A stretch of 64,000 nt of DNA from Psychrobacter lutiphocae DSM 21542 (GTDB taxonomy: Bacteria > Pseudomonadota > Gammaproteobacteria > Pseudomonadales > Moraxellaceae). Of the stretch, positions 1 to 8,650 are shown piece by piece. Location of the stretch: positions 43,824-107,823 of the forward strand of contig NZ_KB907629.1 in NCBI RefSeq assembly GCF_000382145.1, read 5' to 3'. Below the pieces are notes generated by a model. It was not told where the DNA came from. It saw nothing but the letters and a program-made list of their open reading frames with translations, and made no database searches. A program made the position numbers and the translations under genes. Position 1 is the stretch's first letter. Each line of letters opens with the position of its first letter.

Positions 1-192
1 ATTATGTCTGATTTGGCAGAGCATTTAAACCTTAGGTCTCGTGAGCAGTTGCTAAGTTGGTTTGATGAGGCTGGTCTAGCGGTTCAATATAGGCTGGATA
101 CGAAGCCAACGCATGGTAAAAGTCAAGATGCCACTGATCCGCTATATGTCGCACGTCAGGCAGAAGTCACATCGTTGTGGTGTTTACAGTAA
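1..192 (+). CDS. C-terminal end of an unidentified protein, cut by the window edge
   Basis: The reading frame is open at the left edge and stops with TAA at 190-192, so this is probably the tail of a longer gene. The ATG at position 4 has no visible ribosome binding site because the window begins there. The visible 62 residues include SREQLLSWFDEAGLAV, which resembles the late strand-helix region of class I SAM-dependent methyltransferases. That is a guess from one short motif. It converges on cysG and shares a bidirectional terminator with it. Confidence 0.4.
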   Translation: MMSDLAEHLNLRSREQLLSWFDEAGLAVQYRLDTKPTHGKSQDATDPLYVARQAEVTSLWCLQ

Positions 193-270
193 TATTGGAT
201 ACAATGAAGCTTATTAAAAAAATAATAGCATAGAGTTTTGAAAATAGCCTGAGAATGACTATTTGAGAAC

Positions 271-310
271 AATAAAAACACCCTTATACATATAAAAGGG
301 TGTTTTTATT
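271..310. terminator. Bidirectional rho-independent terminator
   Basis: A perfect 15-bp inverted repeat (271-285 with 296-310) has a 10-nt loop and the core CACCCTT / AAGGGTG. It is flanked by A-runs on one side and T-runs on the other, so it can end transcripts on both strands. It lies between the convergent partial gene at the left edge and cysG. Confidence 0.9.
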
Positions 311-318
311 ATTATGGT

Positions 319-1791
319 TTATACCATAGTTAGCGCATGCGCCTGCTGACCACTGTTGATGATAGGTTCGCCATACCAAGCCAGTTCATCATGCAATTTG
401 GCAACGTCACCCACGATAAGAAGTGCAGGTGTTGGCAAGGGACTGTCCTCATGTTTTTTAGCAATATCTTGTAAGCTTCCTGTCATCGTCTGCTGGGTTG
501 GTAGGCTGGCATGAGACACAATTGCGATAGGGGTATTTGGATCTCGACCTGCCTCAATCAAGCCTGCTGTCAAGCGTCCAAGTGAATGCAGCCCCATATA
601 AAATACAAGGGTCTCTTTGGGATTGGTCAAGGCTGCAAAACCAGTATTAGGCTCACCAGATTTTAAGAAGCCAGTGACGAATCTTACCGACTGTGCATAA
701 TCTCTATGGGTGAGTGGGATGCCTGTATAACATGCAGCGGCACCAGCAGCGGTAATACCTGGTACCACTTGATAGGGGATATTGGCGGCTCGCAGGGCTT
801 GTATTTCTTCACCACCACGACCAAACACAAAAGGGTCTCCGCCTTTAAGACGAACCACACGTTTACCGGTATTGGCAGCGTCAATCATCATCTGATTGAT
901 ATTTTGCTGTGCTACCGCATGATTGCTTCTTTTCTTGCCAACGAATACTTTGTCGGCATCACGTCGGCATAAATCAAGCACCTCAGCGGATACCAACGCA
1001 TCATAATAAACGATATCGGCTTGCTGCATTAAGCGCAGTGCTTTAAACGTCAGTAATTCGGGATCGCCAGGACCTGCGCCAACAATATAAACTTCCCCTA
1101 CGTTGCCAAGTTTATTAGACTCTGCGCTTTTAGCAGCATCCAAGTTGCTAAGTCGGTTATGGGTAGCTTCTAAATCTTGTTTAAGTGCTTGCTCAGCCTC
1201 TGACTCACGTCCTGCGAACATAAGCTCGCTTACCTTGCCTTCAAACGCTTTTTCCCAAAACTGGCGTCTGCCTGTTAAAGTCGGAATTTTGGATTTTACT
1301 TCATCGCGCATATCACCAGCAAGCTTGGCTAATTTGCCATAACCTTGCGGAATTAAGGCCTCTAAACGAGCACGAGTTAGGCGAGCCAGCACGGGCGCTT
1401 TACCATTTGAAGAAATACCAATGACAATGGGGCTTCTATCGACAATAGCGGGAAAGATAAAGTCACATAGGGGCGGAGTATCCACCACGTTTACAGGTAT
1501 GTTTAATGCTTGGCAATCAGCATGTACTTGATGGTTCAGCATTTCATCATCGGTACCAGCGATGACAATACGCTTGCCTGCTAGATACTGCTTGTCATAT
1601 TGTTCAGCAATAAGCGTGTGCTTGCTATCAGAAAGCAAGTGACGGATGCTATCACTTATTTGCGGCGCTACAATAGTAATGTTAGCGCCAGTTCGTGATA
1701 ATAAATCCGCTTTACGTTGAGCAACTTCGCCACCACCCACAATTAATACAGGTTGGTTGGTAAATTTAAAAAATAGGGGAAAGGTGTTCAT
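319..1791 (-). CDS. cysG: Siroheme synthase CysG (trifunctional)
   Basis: This 490-residue protein converts uroporphyrinogen III to siroheme, the prosthetic group of the sulfite reductase encoded nearby. The N-terminal half is the precorrin-2 dehydrogenase/ferrochelatase: the NAD-binding loop LIVGGGEVA is at 16-24, followed by NVVDTPPLCDF and NGKAPVLAR. The C-terminal half is the SAM uroporphyrinogen methyltransferase: VYIVGAGPGDPELLTF begins near residue 235, with RLKGGDPFVFGRGGEE later. The protein is somewhat longer than E. coli CysG (about 457) because of an alanine/serine-rich linker and a short C-terminal tail. It is transcribed alone on the minus strand; the 350 bp before it carry repeat-type operator candidates. 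Confidence 0.96.
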   Translation of the reverse strand: MNTFPLFFKFTNQPVLIVGGGEVAQRKADLLSRTGANITIVAPQISDSIRHLLSDSKHTLIAEQYDKQYLAGKRIVIAGTDDEMLNHQVHADCQALNIPVNVVDTPPLCDFIFPAIVDRSPIVIGISSNGKAPVLARLTRARLEALIPQGYGKLAKLAGDMRDEVKSKIPTLTGRRQFWEKAFEGKVSELMFAGRESEAEQALKQDLEATHNRLSNLDAAKSAESNKLGNVGEVYIVGAGPGDPELLTFKALRLMQQADIVYYDALVSAEVLDLCRRDADKVFVGKKRSNHAVAQQNINQMMIDAANTGKRVVRLKGGDPFVFGRGGEEIQALRAANIPYQVVPGITAAGAAACYTGIPLTHRDYAQSVRFVTGFLKSGEPNTGFAALTNPKETLVFYMGLHSLGRLTAGLIEAGRDPNTPIAIVSHASLPTQQTMTGSLQDIAKKHEDSPLPTPALLIVGDVAKLHDELAWYGEPIINSGQQAHALTMV

Positions 1792-1876
1792 AACTCAAAA
1801 ACTTACTCTTAGAATATGCTGACATTATGTCGTATTTATGGCTTACTATCACTAAAGACTTCGTTATTACTAAATT

Positions 1877-1950
1877 CTTAATATTCATAAGCTGTTATAT
1901 TAAGTCTGCGTTTTAGACTTTAGAAGGCATTATTAGCTGTTATATTAAGT
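1877..1950. promoter_or_regulatory. Palindrome and 16-bp direct repeat upstream of cysG
   Basis: The 8-12-8 inverted repeat CTTAATAT / ATATTAAG spans 1877-1904. The 16-mer AGCTGTTATATTAAGT occurs at 1890-1905 and again at 1935-1950, 45 bp apart (about four helical turns). The position, 85-160 bp before cysG on the minus strand, suits regulator binding. No regulator can be named from sequence alone. The rest of 1792-2172 is AT-rich and shows no gene. Confidence 0.4.
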
Positions 1951-2172
1951 TGTTAAATGCAGTGAATGGATACATTCATATGCTTGAAAGGTAAGTGTAT
2001 TAAGGTGTTGAAAGTTTATATATAGTAGATATATAATTGGTAAATACTCAGTATATACCAGTAATTGGTTGCCTTTTATTACCCGTTTAAATTAAAAAAT
2101 AATTGCTATTTAGCAGTAAGTTATTAGCAAATCTTAAGTTAGTAAGTGGCGTTAAGGATAAAGGAAAACTTT

Positions 2173-2352
2173 ATGGGCAAAGACAAATTATTTACCGCAA
2201 AAGTAGAAGAAAATTTGCTAACTTCGTTTAAGCACGCCTGTGCCAATCAGGACACCACGGCTTCACAAGCTGTACGAGCTTTTATGCGTGAATATGTGCG
2301 TAAGCATGGTCAGGCGGATTTGTTTGCATCACCGAGACGGGGGAGAAAGTAA
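2173..2352 (+). CDS. Small ribbon-helix-helix protein, antitoxin-like
   Basis: This is a 59-residue protein. I chose the ATG at 2173, which follows AAAGGA by 7 nt, over an in-frame GTG at 2146. The sequence LFTAKVEENLLTSFKHAC followed by ASQAVRAFMREYVRKHG has the strand-helix-helix pattern of MetJ/Arc/CopG-type DNA-binding proteins, many of which are type II antitoxins or plasmid regulators. No toxin gene adjoins it: the next gene is a convergent XRE protein 63 bp away. The function is inferred from fold pattern only. Confidence 0.6.
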   Translation: MGKDKLFTAKVEENLLTSFKHACANQDTTASQAVRAFMREYVRKHGQADLFASPRRGRK

Positions 2353-2415
2353 CAATATTAGTCAAAACAAGATTAGTCAAAACAAGTCAGTTTATTCAAA
2401 ACAAGCTATAAATGT

Positions 2416-2715
2416 TTACATTAAAGTGATTTCACCATCAGGCATTTTTGCTGTAATAGATACCTCGCCACCTAATGATTGTACGTATTTTTGTAAAGTA
2501 GATAGTTGAATATCTTTACCACTTTCAACTTTTGAGATACTGGCTTGAGACACGCCCATCTTTTTAGCCAGTTCAGCCTGTTTAAGATGGTAGCTTTGAC
2601 GTAATTTAGCCAGTTCAATAGACTGACTTATTATTTTTGCTTTAGCATTGATGCGCTCTTGACGTTCTGCTGGCAAATCCGCCATGAAGTCGTCTAAGCT
2701 AGTAAATTTTGTCAT
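2416..2715 (-). CDS. XRE-family HTH protein, HigA-like orphan antitoxin
   Basis: This 99-residue protein has an N-terminal helical region, then a Cro/C1-type helix-turn-helix (about residues 38-90: QAELAKKMGVSQASISKVES), then the short tail VSITAKMPDGEITL. The layout matches HigA/RelB-partner antitoxins that usually follow a HigB/RelE toxin gene. Here no toxin-size open frame exists upstream (2716-3195), so it is an orphan or a stand-alone repressor. A 17-bp palindrome lies about 33 bp before the start codon and is a likely autoregulatory operator. Confidence 0.75.
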   Translation of the reverse strand: MTKFTSLDDFMADLPAERQERINAKAKIISQSIELAKLRQSYHLKQAELAKKMGVSQASISKVESGKDIQLSTLQKYVQSLGGEVSITAKMPDGEITLM

Positions 2716-2747
2716 TGTTATTTCCTTGATTCTGCTAAATAACGTTT

Positions 2748-2764
2748 ATAGTTGTATAAACTAT
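2748..2764. promoter_or_regulatory. Palindromic operator candidate upstream of the XRE gene
   Basis: The perfect inverted repeat ATAGTT-GTATA-AACTAT ends 33 bp upstream of the XRE start codon. XRE antitoxins commonly bind such half-sites in their own promoters. Binding is inferred and has no direct support here. Confidence 0.5.
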
Positions 2765-2831
2765 GGATGTTTTCAGCAAGTAGTAGCAGTATTAAATGAT
2801 TATCTATAAGTTAATATATAACAATACGGTT

Positions 2832-3069
2832 ACGTCAATCTCAACAAGAATAGTTGGCAACATCAATAATTGGTTTATTGACAGTATCTGTATCGCTTAT
2901 TTATTACAAAATATCGACAAGGATGGAAGTCCCCCTTTTTAAAGGGGGATTTAGGGGGATTTTAGAGATATTTACCGAAAATCCATCCCCAGCCCTTCCT
3001 TTGGAAAAGGAAGGGAGTTGAATCTTGCATAAACCACAGCCTGCATTTTAAGTTGAGAGTGGGGTATAC
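2832..3069. repeat. Interspersed repeat, long form, copy 1 (about 240 bp)
   Basis: This matches 38526-38757 along its length. It starts with TCAATCTCAAC (2835-2845) and ends with GTTGAGAGTGGGGT (3052-3065), which are inverted copies of each other. Inside are two hairpins, CCCCCTTTTTAAAGGGGG (2931-2948) and CCCTTCCTTTGGAAAAGGAAGGG (2993-3015). It contains no open frame. The structure fits a non-autonomous, MITE-like element. It occupies most of the gene-free stretch 2716-3195. Confidence 0.75.
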
Positions 3070-3114
3070 GGTTATATATTGTAATTATTTTAGGTGGTAC
3101 TTAATTAAGATAGT

Positions 3115-3160
3115 AAAAACCCCTAGTTTTATAGCTCAGTTAAAGCGTTAAACCAGGGGT
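3115..3160 (-). terminator. Terminator of the cysI-DUF934-cysH unit
   Basis: The imperfect stem ACCCCTAGTTTTA / TTAAACCAGGGGT has a 16-nt loop. Read on the minus strand it is followed by a run of five T, placed just after the cysH stop. Confidence 0.7.
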
Positions 3161-3195
3161 GTTACTAGATTTTTAGATTATATCTAAGCTGAAAA

Positions 3196-3825
3196 CTAAA
3201 GCTGAGTATGCAGTCCACACTCACGGTTTTCTTCAACTTTAGTTGGATCAAAGTAATCAAACTCATTTGGCAAATCGTTTTCTTCTAAATAAACATCTAA
3301 GTCAGCATCCGTTTTGTAGAACAAAGGCGCAACTTTTAAGACACCATCTTTTGACTGACTAAGTACATCAAGACCTTGACGGAATTCAGTCTGATCTTTA
3401 CGAATGGCGTTAAACCAAACGTCAGGCTTTAGCTCGCTTAGCGCACGCTTGAACGGTTCAAGTTTTACCTGTTCAGTAAACTCTGCGTGAAGTGGATTGT
3501 TAACACTAGGAATACCATTCATAGTAGCATCACGATGAGCACTGGTCTGCTTGGGAATATAAGTCACCACATTTAAGTTTAGATCTTTGATAAGCTTATT
3601 GGCAAAGTCATAAGTTGCACGAGTGTTATATCCTGAGTCCACCCATAATACAGTGATATCTGGCTTTTGCTTAGCTACTAGATGCAAAATCGCTGATTCG
3701 TATGGACGAAAATTGGTGGTGATAATTGGGTTTTTGGCTTGAGCCAACGCCCACTCTACGATTTGTTCTGGAGTTTTGCCGTGTAACTCTTGGTTGGCTT
3801 GATCGATGTTGATTTCAATAGTCAT
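3196..3825 (-). CDS. cysH: Phosphoadenosine (or adenosine) phosphosulfate reductase
   Basis: This 209-residue protein reduces activated sulfate to sulfite. The C-terminal motif ECGLH carries the catalytic Cys203. The N-terminal TTNFRPYESAILHLV and the VLWVDSGYNT segment fit the nucleotide-binding loop of the CysH family. Cys203 is the only cysteine, so the paired cysteines that hold a 4Fe-4S cluster in APS reductases are missing. This argues for PAPS as substrate, although no APS kinase gene lies in this window. It is shorter than E. coli CysH (244). The start is preceded by AAGGA. It lies downstream of cysI and the DUF934 gene, separated from them by a tandem repeat. Confidence 0.9.
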   Translation of the reverse strand: MTIEINIDQANQELHGKTPEQIVEWALAQAKNPIITTNFRPYESAILHLVAKQKPDITVLWVDSGYNTRATYDFANKLIKDLNLNVVTYIPKQTSAHRDATMNGIPSVNNPLHAEFTEQVKLEPFKRALSELKPDVWFNAIRKDQTEFRQGLDVLSQSKDGVLKVAPLFYKTDADLDVYLEENDLPNEFDYFDPTKVEENRECGLHTQL

Positions 3826-3847
3826 GATGCTTCCTTACTATAAAAAT

Positions 3848-3981
3848 TTAGCTAGGTTAAAAAGTTAGCTAGGTTAAAAAGTTAGCTGGGTTAAAAAGTT
3901 AGCTGGGTTAAAAAAATTAGCTGGGTTAAAAAAATTAGCTGGGTTAAAAAAATTAGCTGGGTTAAAAAAATTAGCTGGGTT
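3848..3981. repeat. Tandem array of TTAGCTGGGTTAAAAA, 8 copies
   Basis: Eight units begin at 3848, 3865, 3882, 3899, 3917, 3935, 3953 and 3971, so the period is 17 bp for the first units and 18 bp for the later ones. The first two units read GCTAGG instead of GCTGGG. The array sits between the DUF934 gene and cysH, in the presumed operon transcript, and probably varies in copy number through slippage. Confidence 0.95.
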
Positions 3982-4041
3982 GGTATGACTGCTTGTTAAT
4001 TGTTGGCTATCTGTTGCTAGGGTATATTCTTGGTTTTGATT

Positions 4042-4638
4042 TTAAGTTCTAAACATTGGCAATTGGTTTGCCACACTACCGTCATATGAGGAAGGTAATG
4101 CGTAAAATGCATTGACAACATCGTCATTCAGATCTTCAGCGGTAATGATAAAGCTGTCGATGCCAGCACGCTTTAGATATGCAATTTGATCTACACCGAA
4201 GTCGCCTGCGATGCGTATTTCACCTTCATAGCCTTGTTGGCGTAAATGTCGTGCTTGGCTAAAGCTACGCCCATCAGCAAAGCTTGGTTGGTACAGTATG
4301 ATTAAGTCTAGGTGTTGTAGTAGCGGTAGGCTATCATCACTACGAGACTTGAGTAGCGTATCTATTTGTTCGGTACTCAAGTCTGTATTTGCCCAGAGAC
4401 CGATACGGCTACTACGGCGATGGATTAACCCCAACGTTTCAGCCAATAAGTCTTGTGGATTAAGCACATCGGTAAAGGGTAATATCACATCTAGTCGCTC
4501 TTTTTTGTGCAATAGTTCGCTTAGATGAATGTTTTTAATCGCTAGGTTTTCAGGCAGTGACTTTGTGTCGATCACGTACCAATTATCCTGTGCTGTAATG
4601 TCAGTAGCTTGACTGTCTAGGATATGATAATTACCCAT
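4042..4638 (-). CDS. DUF934 protein of the sulfite reductase operon
   Basis: This 198-residue protein belongs to the DUF934 family, which is repeatedly found next to cysI or nirB-type reductases; its biochemical role is not known to me. The start is set at the ATG at 4638, which follows GGAGG by 4-5 nt and overlaps the end of cysI by 8 bp. That coupling supports joint translation. Upstream in-frame codons exist but lie inside cysI. The sequence alternates beta and alpha segments (VILPFTDVLNPQ, IRIAGDFGVDQIAYLKRAG), suggestive of a small alpha/beta domain. It has no signal peptide or membrane segment, so it is cytoplasmic. Confidence 0.85.
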   Translation of the reverse strand: MGNYHILDSQATDITAQDNWYVIDTKSLPENLAIKNIHLSELLHKKERLDVILPFTDVLNPQDLLAETLGLIHRRSSRIGLWANTDLSTEQIDTLLKSRSDDSLPLLQHLDLIILYQPSFADGRSFSQARHLRQQGYEGEIRIAGDFGVDQIAYLKRAGIDSFIITAEDLNDDVVNAFYALPSSYDGSVANQLPMFRT

Positions 4639-6322
4639 ATACCGCCTCCTTAAATGGCTTGATTCCGACACGTTGTACGAAGTCAGCAAAGGGTTCAGGG
4701 GTATCGCCCTCAACATGACGTTGATCTGTATATACGTTTAATATTTTTTCTAACGTTGGAGCAACTTGATCAGTAGCCACAGAGCGACCAAGTATGTTGC
4801 CTAGGCGAGTGTCTGACTTTGAGCTGCCACCTAGGCTTATTTGATACCAATGTTCGCCTTTTTTATCCACCCCTAAGATGCCAATATCACCGACGTGGTG
4901 GTGAGCGCAGGCATTCATACAGCCTGACATATTAAGCTGGATATCGCCTAAGTCATATAGGTAATCTAGATCATTAAAGTGCTTTTCGATCTGCTCGGCA
5001 ATATTATAAGTGGTTGCATTGGCCAAGGCGCATAAGTCAAAGCCTGGGCAAACAATCATATCTGTCAACGTTCCTATATTAGGGCGGGCTAGATTTATCT
5101 GTTGTAGCGCTTGCCATAACTCATATAGATCGCTTTGTTTGACATCTGCAAAGACCAAATTTTGTTGATGTGTGCTTCGAATCTCACCAAAGCTGTACTT
5201 ATCAGCTAAATCAGCTAGGGTGTCAAGTTGATCGGCTGTAATATCACCAGCTGGCACGTATTTTCCGTCTACCAAACCTGCTTTTAATGACATTAATACT
5301 GCTCGATAGCCAGCCACTTTATGCGCTACTGTGTTATGGGTGTACCAGTCAGCAAAGCCTTTGTTTTGCGCAAATTGTTTAGCTAGCTGAGACTTGCTGT
5401 CTAGCTCATCAATGTTATCGTAATCAAACTCTGGAAAGTAGCTTTTAGCAGTTGCAAAATTTTCATCACTTAGCGTTAAGTCACCATCTTTGGTATAAGT
5501 TTCCCACTCTTTTTCAACCAGCTTGGTAAACTCTTTAGCGCCTAAGCTGTCAACAAGAATTTTGATGCGAGATTTATATTTTGCCTTACTATCACGACGA
5601 CCGTGAAGGTTGTACACCCGCAAAATAGCATCTAAATAGCTAAGTAAATGTTTTCGTGGTAAAAATTTATTGATAGTTTTACCAATAATAGGTGTACGGC
5701 CAAGACCACCCCCCACAATGACCTCAAATCCAATCTCATCGTCTTCATTTTTTAGCAGGTGCAGACCGATGTCATGTACCTGTGTTGCAGCACGATCTTC
5801 AGGGCTACCTATTACTGCAATTTTAAATTTGCGGGGTAAAAAGGCAAACTCAGGATGGAAGGTTGACCACTGACGGATAATCTCACAGTAAGGGCGTGGA
5901 TCTTCAACTTCATTGGCGTTAACACCGGCGTAAGGGTCGGTAGTGGTATTACGGATACAGTTTCCTGAAGTTTGGATCGCATGCATCTGTACCGATGCCA
6001 ATTCTTCTAAGATGTCTGGCACTTGCTCAAGCTTTGGCCAGTTGAGCTGTAAATTGGTACGGGTAGTGAAGTGACCATAGCCCCTGTCATATTTGCGGGT
6101 AATTTCAGCTAACTTTCGAACTTGATAGCTTGCCATTAAGCCATAAGGTACTGCGATACGTAGCATAGGGGCATGACGCTGGATATATAGCCCATTTTGT
6201 AGTCGCAGTGGTAAATATTGCTCTTCGGGCAACTCCCCGGCTAGGTAACGACGGGTTTGGTCACGAAACTGCTCAACCCGTTCATCGACCATGGCTTGGT
6301 CCGCATGAGTGTATTTGTACAT
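4631..6322 (-). CDS. cysI: Sulfite reductase hemoprotein (nitrite/sulfite reductase family)
   Basis: This 563-residue siroheme and 4Fe-4S enzyme reduces sulfite to sulfide in the cytoplasm. The cluster ligands are visible as C425-x5-C431 (CPGFDLC) and C468-x3-C472 (CMNAC), followed by AHHHVGDIGILG. The ferredoxin-like repeats precede each half: RQHAPMLRIAVPYG-type sequence near 48-65 and SFGEIRSTHQQNLVF near 377-391. No CysJ flavoprotein gene is present in the window, and the size fits ferredoxin-dependent forms; nitrite as substrate cannot be excluded. It is first in a minus-strand unit with DUF934 (8-bp overlap) and cysH. Confidence 0.93.
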   Translation of the reverse strand: MYKYTHADQAMVDERVEQFRDQTRRYLAGELPEEQYLPLRLQNGLYIQRHAPMLRIAVPYGLMASYQVRKLAEITRKYDRGYGHFTTRTNLQLNWPKLEQVPDILEELASVQMHAIQTSGNCIRNTTTDPYAGVNANEVEDPRPYCEIIRQWSTFHPEFAFLPRKFKIAVIGSPEDRAATQVHDIGLHLLKNEDDEIGFEVIVGGGLGRTPIIGKTINKFLPRKHLLSYLDAILRVYNLHGRRDSKAKYKSRIKILVDSLGAKEFTKLVEKEWETYTKDGDLTLSDENFATAKSYFPEFDYDNIDELDSKSQLAKQFAQNKGFADWYTHNTVAHKVAGYRAVLMSLKAGLVDGKYVPAGDITADQLDTLADLADKYSFGEIRSTHQQNLVFADVKQSDLYELWQALQQINLARPNIGTLTDMIVCPGFDLCALANATTYNIAEQIEKHFNDLDYLYDLGDIQLNMSGCMNACAHHHVGDIGILGVDKKGEHWYQISLGGSSKSDTRLGNILGRSVATDQVAPTLEKILNVYTDQRHVEGDTPEPFADFVQRVGIKPFKEAVYG

Positions 6323-6662
6323 AGTTAATATGCCTTATTAATATACCTTCAGGTGAATAAAAATCATGGCTCTATACTACCGATGCATTGTCAAATCTAT
6401 AAATTCATAATAGTCATATCTATATCCAAACACAGCATAGAAAAGAATAAGCAAAGTTGGGTAGTCTAGGCGTGTTAAAATCAAGAAACGAGCAACTAAC
6501 ATTAAGTTTTTAAAATAGCCTAAGCAGAAGATTTTGATTAATAATATTGATATTTATAATCTGTTGAATACATCTTCGCAGTATAAGTTGAGATAAATTT
6601 GTTTTAATCAATTAAATGCTTTTCTATAAAAATCAACACACTAGAATATATTGGGAAAATTT
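6323..6662. other. Divergent intergenic region between cysI and sat
   Basis: This AT-rich spacer must hold the promoters of both cysI and sat. The 15-mer AAAATAGCCTAAGCA at 6512-6526 recurs at 20934 and 21530. No gene is visible. I could not identify a regulator binding site with confidence. Confidence 0.6.
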
Positions 6663-7922
6663 ATGACCACACAAAAAATCGTAAAGCGCCTTGGTAAAAC
6701 CAGTATAGTGCCACCACATGGCAGCGATGAGTTAAAGCCCTTGTTGCTAGAAGGCGAGGCGCTTGATAGCGCATTGCAAGCAGCACAGTCATTGCCACAA
6801 ATCACCCTAAGTTCACGTGAGCGTGGTGATTTAATTATGCTGGGTATAGGTGGGTTTACACCGCTCAATGGCTTTATGAATCAGGCTGATTGGCAAGGTG
6901 TGGTGGATGACATGAGCTTAAAAACTGGCGATAATGCAGGACTGTTTTGGCCAATTCCGATTACTTTATCAACCAGCAAAGCTCAAGCGGATACGCTGTC
7001 AGCTGGTGATGAGGTGGCTTTGGTAAGCGAAGATGGTGAAATTATGGGGGTTATCACTGTTGAAGAGACATATACGATAGATAAGGCGCATGAGTGTCAA
7101 CAAGTGTTTACCACCACAGATGAGGCACATCCTGGTGTCAAGCAAGTATTAGAGCAGGGTGAGGTAAACGTTGCGGGTTCGGTTAAAGTATTTAGTCAAG
7201 GTGAGTTTCCAGCGCTATACCCTGAGATTTACAAGACACCTGCCGAGACCCGTGCTTTATTTGAAGAAAAAAACTGGCAAACAGTGGCAGCATTTCAGAC
7301 TCGTAATCCTATGCACCGCTCGCATGAGTATTTAGCAAAAATTGCCATTGAAATCTGTGATGGGGTGATGATCCACTCGCTACTTGGTGCGCTAAAGCCA
7401 GGCGATATCCCTGCTGAAGTACGTCAAGAAGCCATTAAAACCTTGATTGATAATTACTTCAAAAAAGATACAGTGATTCAAGCGGGCTATCCGCTAGATA
7501 TGCGTTATGCTGGGCCTCGTGAAGCGTTATTGCATGCGTTATTCCGTCAAAACTATGGGTGTAGTCATTTGATTGTTGGCCGAGATCATGCAGGTGTTGG
7601 GGATTATTACGGACCATTTGATGCACAAGCAATATTTGATGAGATTGATAAAGATGCTATGCAAACCAAGCCTCTAAAAATTGATTGGACTTTTTGGTGC
7701 AATGCCTGTCAAGCGATGGCATCGACTAAGACTTGCCCTCATGATGCTGAGCACCATGTCAAAGTATCGGGTACTAAGTTACGTAAGGCGCTATCAGAAG
7801 ATGCTCCTGTTCCAGAAAACTTTAGCCGTCCAGAGGTATTACAGATACTGCGCCGGTATTATGCTGGTATAGCTAAAGAGGACCGTGCTGAGATTAAGCT
7901 TACGGGTGCTTCAGCTCAGTAA
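6663..7922 (+). CDS. sat: Sulfate adenylyltransferase (ATP sulfurylase), single-chain type
   Basis: This protein of about 419 residues activates sulfate with ATP to give APS, the first step of assimilation. The start is the ATG at 6663; an in-frame TTG at 6651 is less likely. The family's active-site motifs are intact: [11 protein letters not shown] near 212-222 and [13 protein letters not shown] near 306. Cysteines in [15 protein letters not shown] form a zinc-knuckle-like cluster seen in some homologues. This is the homo-oligomeric Sat type, unrelated to CysD/CysN. It is divergent from cysI, consistent with co-regulation, and is followed by a strong terminator. Confidence 0.95.
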   Translation: MTTQKIVKRLGKTSIVPPHGSDELKPLLLEGEALDSALQAAQSLPQITLSSRERGDLIMLGIGGFTPLNGFMNQADWQGVVDDMSLKTGDNAGLFWPIPITLSTSKAQADTLSAGDEVALVSEDGEIMGVITVEETYTIDKAHECQQVFTTTDEAHPGVKQVLEQGEVNVAGSVKVFSQGEFPALYPEIYKTPAETRALFEEKNWQTVAAFQTRNPMHRSHEYLAKIAIEICDGVMIHSLLGALKPGDIPAEVRQEAIKTLIDNYFKKDTVIQAGYPLDMRYAGPREALLHALFRQNYGCSHLIVGRDHAGVGDYYGPFDAQAIFDEIDKDAMQTKPLKIDWTFWCNACQAMASTKTCPHDAEHHVKVSGTKLRKALSEDAPVPENFSRPEVLQILRRYYAGIAKEDRAEIKLTGASAQ

Positions 7923-8020
7923 ATTTATTCTAGCGGTAGCAGTAAAGGCTACATAATAAAGTACAAGCTCATAGAAAATATAAACACCGAGAAGTAGAGT
8001 AATAAACGCGCAGGAAATAA

Positions 8021-8052
8021 AAAGGTTGAGTTAATGCTCGACCTTTTTTTTA
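8021..8052 (+). terminator. Rho-independent terminator of sat
   Basis: The stem AAAGGTTGAG (8021-8030) / CTCGACCTTT (8036-8045) has one G-T wobble and is followed by a T-run, about 100 bp after the sat stop. Confidence 0.88.
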
Positions 8053-8337
8053 TGGTTTTGTTCGGCTACTGCCTACAACTATACGACTATATGGTCAATT
8101 TATTGCAAGCCTGCTACGTACGCTATCCTCTGCTTTTGCTGTTATAGCCTTTAGGTATTACAATATTGATAATCGAGTAGTTCTTGATAAACTAGTATCT
8201 ATCTACGGTTGATACCCTTAACTAAAAAATTAAAAAAGCGCGAAGGTTAAAAAACATGGTGGCATAGATACAATTACTATATAGTGTCACCTTTAATTCA
8301 GTGTCACCTTTAGTTTAATCTTAATCTCACTTTATGC

Positions 8338-8460
8338 TTGACAGGACCAGGGTATGTCCTTTATGGATACATTAATATTTAAATGGACTAAATATAGCTA
8401 AATCTTGTTATAAGGCATCAGATAACGGAGTTAATATCATGATATTAACTCCGTTATTTT
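8338..8460 (+). ncRNA. Candidate small RNA: promoter plus strong terminator, no ORF
   Basis: The consensus -35 box TTGACA (8338-8343) is followed after 17-18 bp by a -10-like TTATGGA (8361-8367), and then by a perfect 36-bp palindrome (8422-8457) ending in TTTT. A transcript would start near 8373, be about 85 nt long, and contain no plausible reading frame. The spacer between the promoter boxes carries the inverted repeat GGAC-N8-GTCC, a possible operator. This sits in the 730-bp gap after sat. Expression is inferred. Confidence 0.35.
8422..8460. terminator. 36-bp perfect palindrome with T-tail
   Basis: Positions 8422-8457 read identically on both strands (arms ATAACGGAGTTAATATC and its complement) and are followed by TTTT. 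This is a very stable hairpin, likely to terminate transcription. It does not directly follow an annotated gene on either strand. Confidence 0.8.
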
Positions 8461-8650
8461 CCTTGTTTGGCTGTGATATTAAGTTTAGAGTTATCTTTTT
8501 TATTACTGTTTTTTATCATTATTTCCAAAATAAGGATAGGTTCTAACTGTATCAGAAAGATACAGTGCTTGAATAAGCTGAGAATGTGAGATATGTGTCT
8601 GCAAAATCAGTCCAAAACTTAACCATAACAGTGAAGGCGAGTCAGTTATA

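Noticed and set aside
3848..3981. Possible CRISPR array
   Set aside because: The units are contiguous tandem repeats of 17-18 bp with no unique spacers, and no cas genes are present.
8281..8320. GTGTCACCTTTA repeated twice, considered as a riboswitch or operator
   Set aside because: It is only a 12-bp repeat with no supporting structure or nearby start codon.
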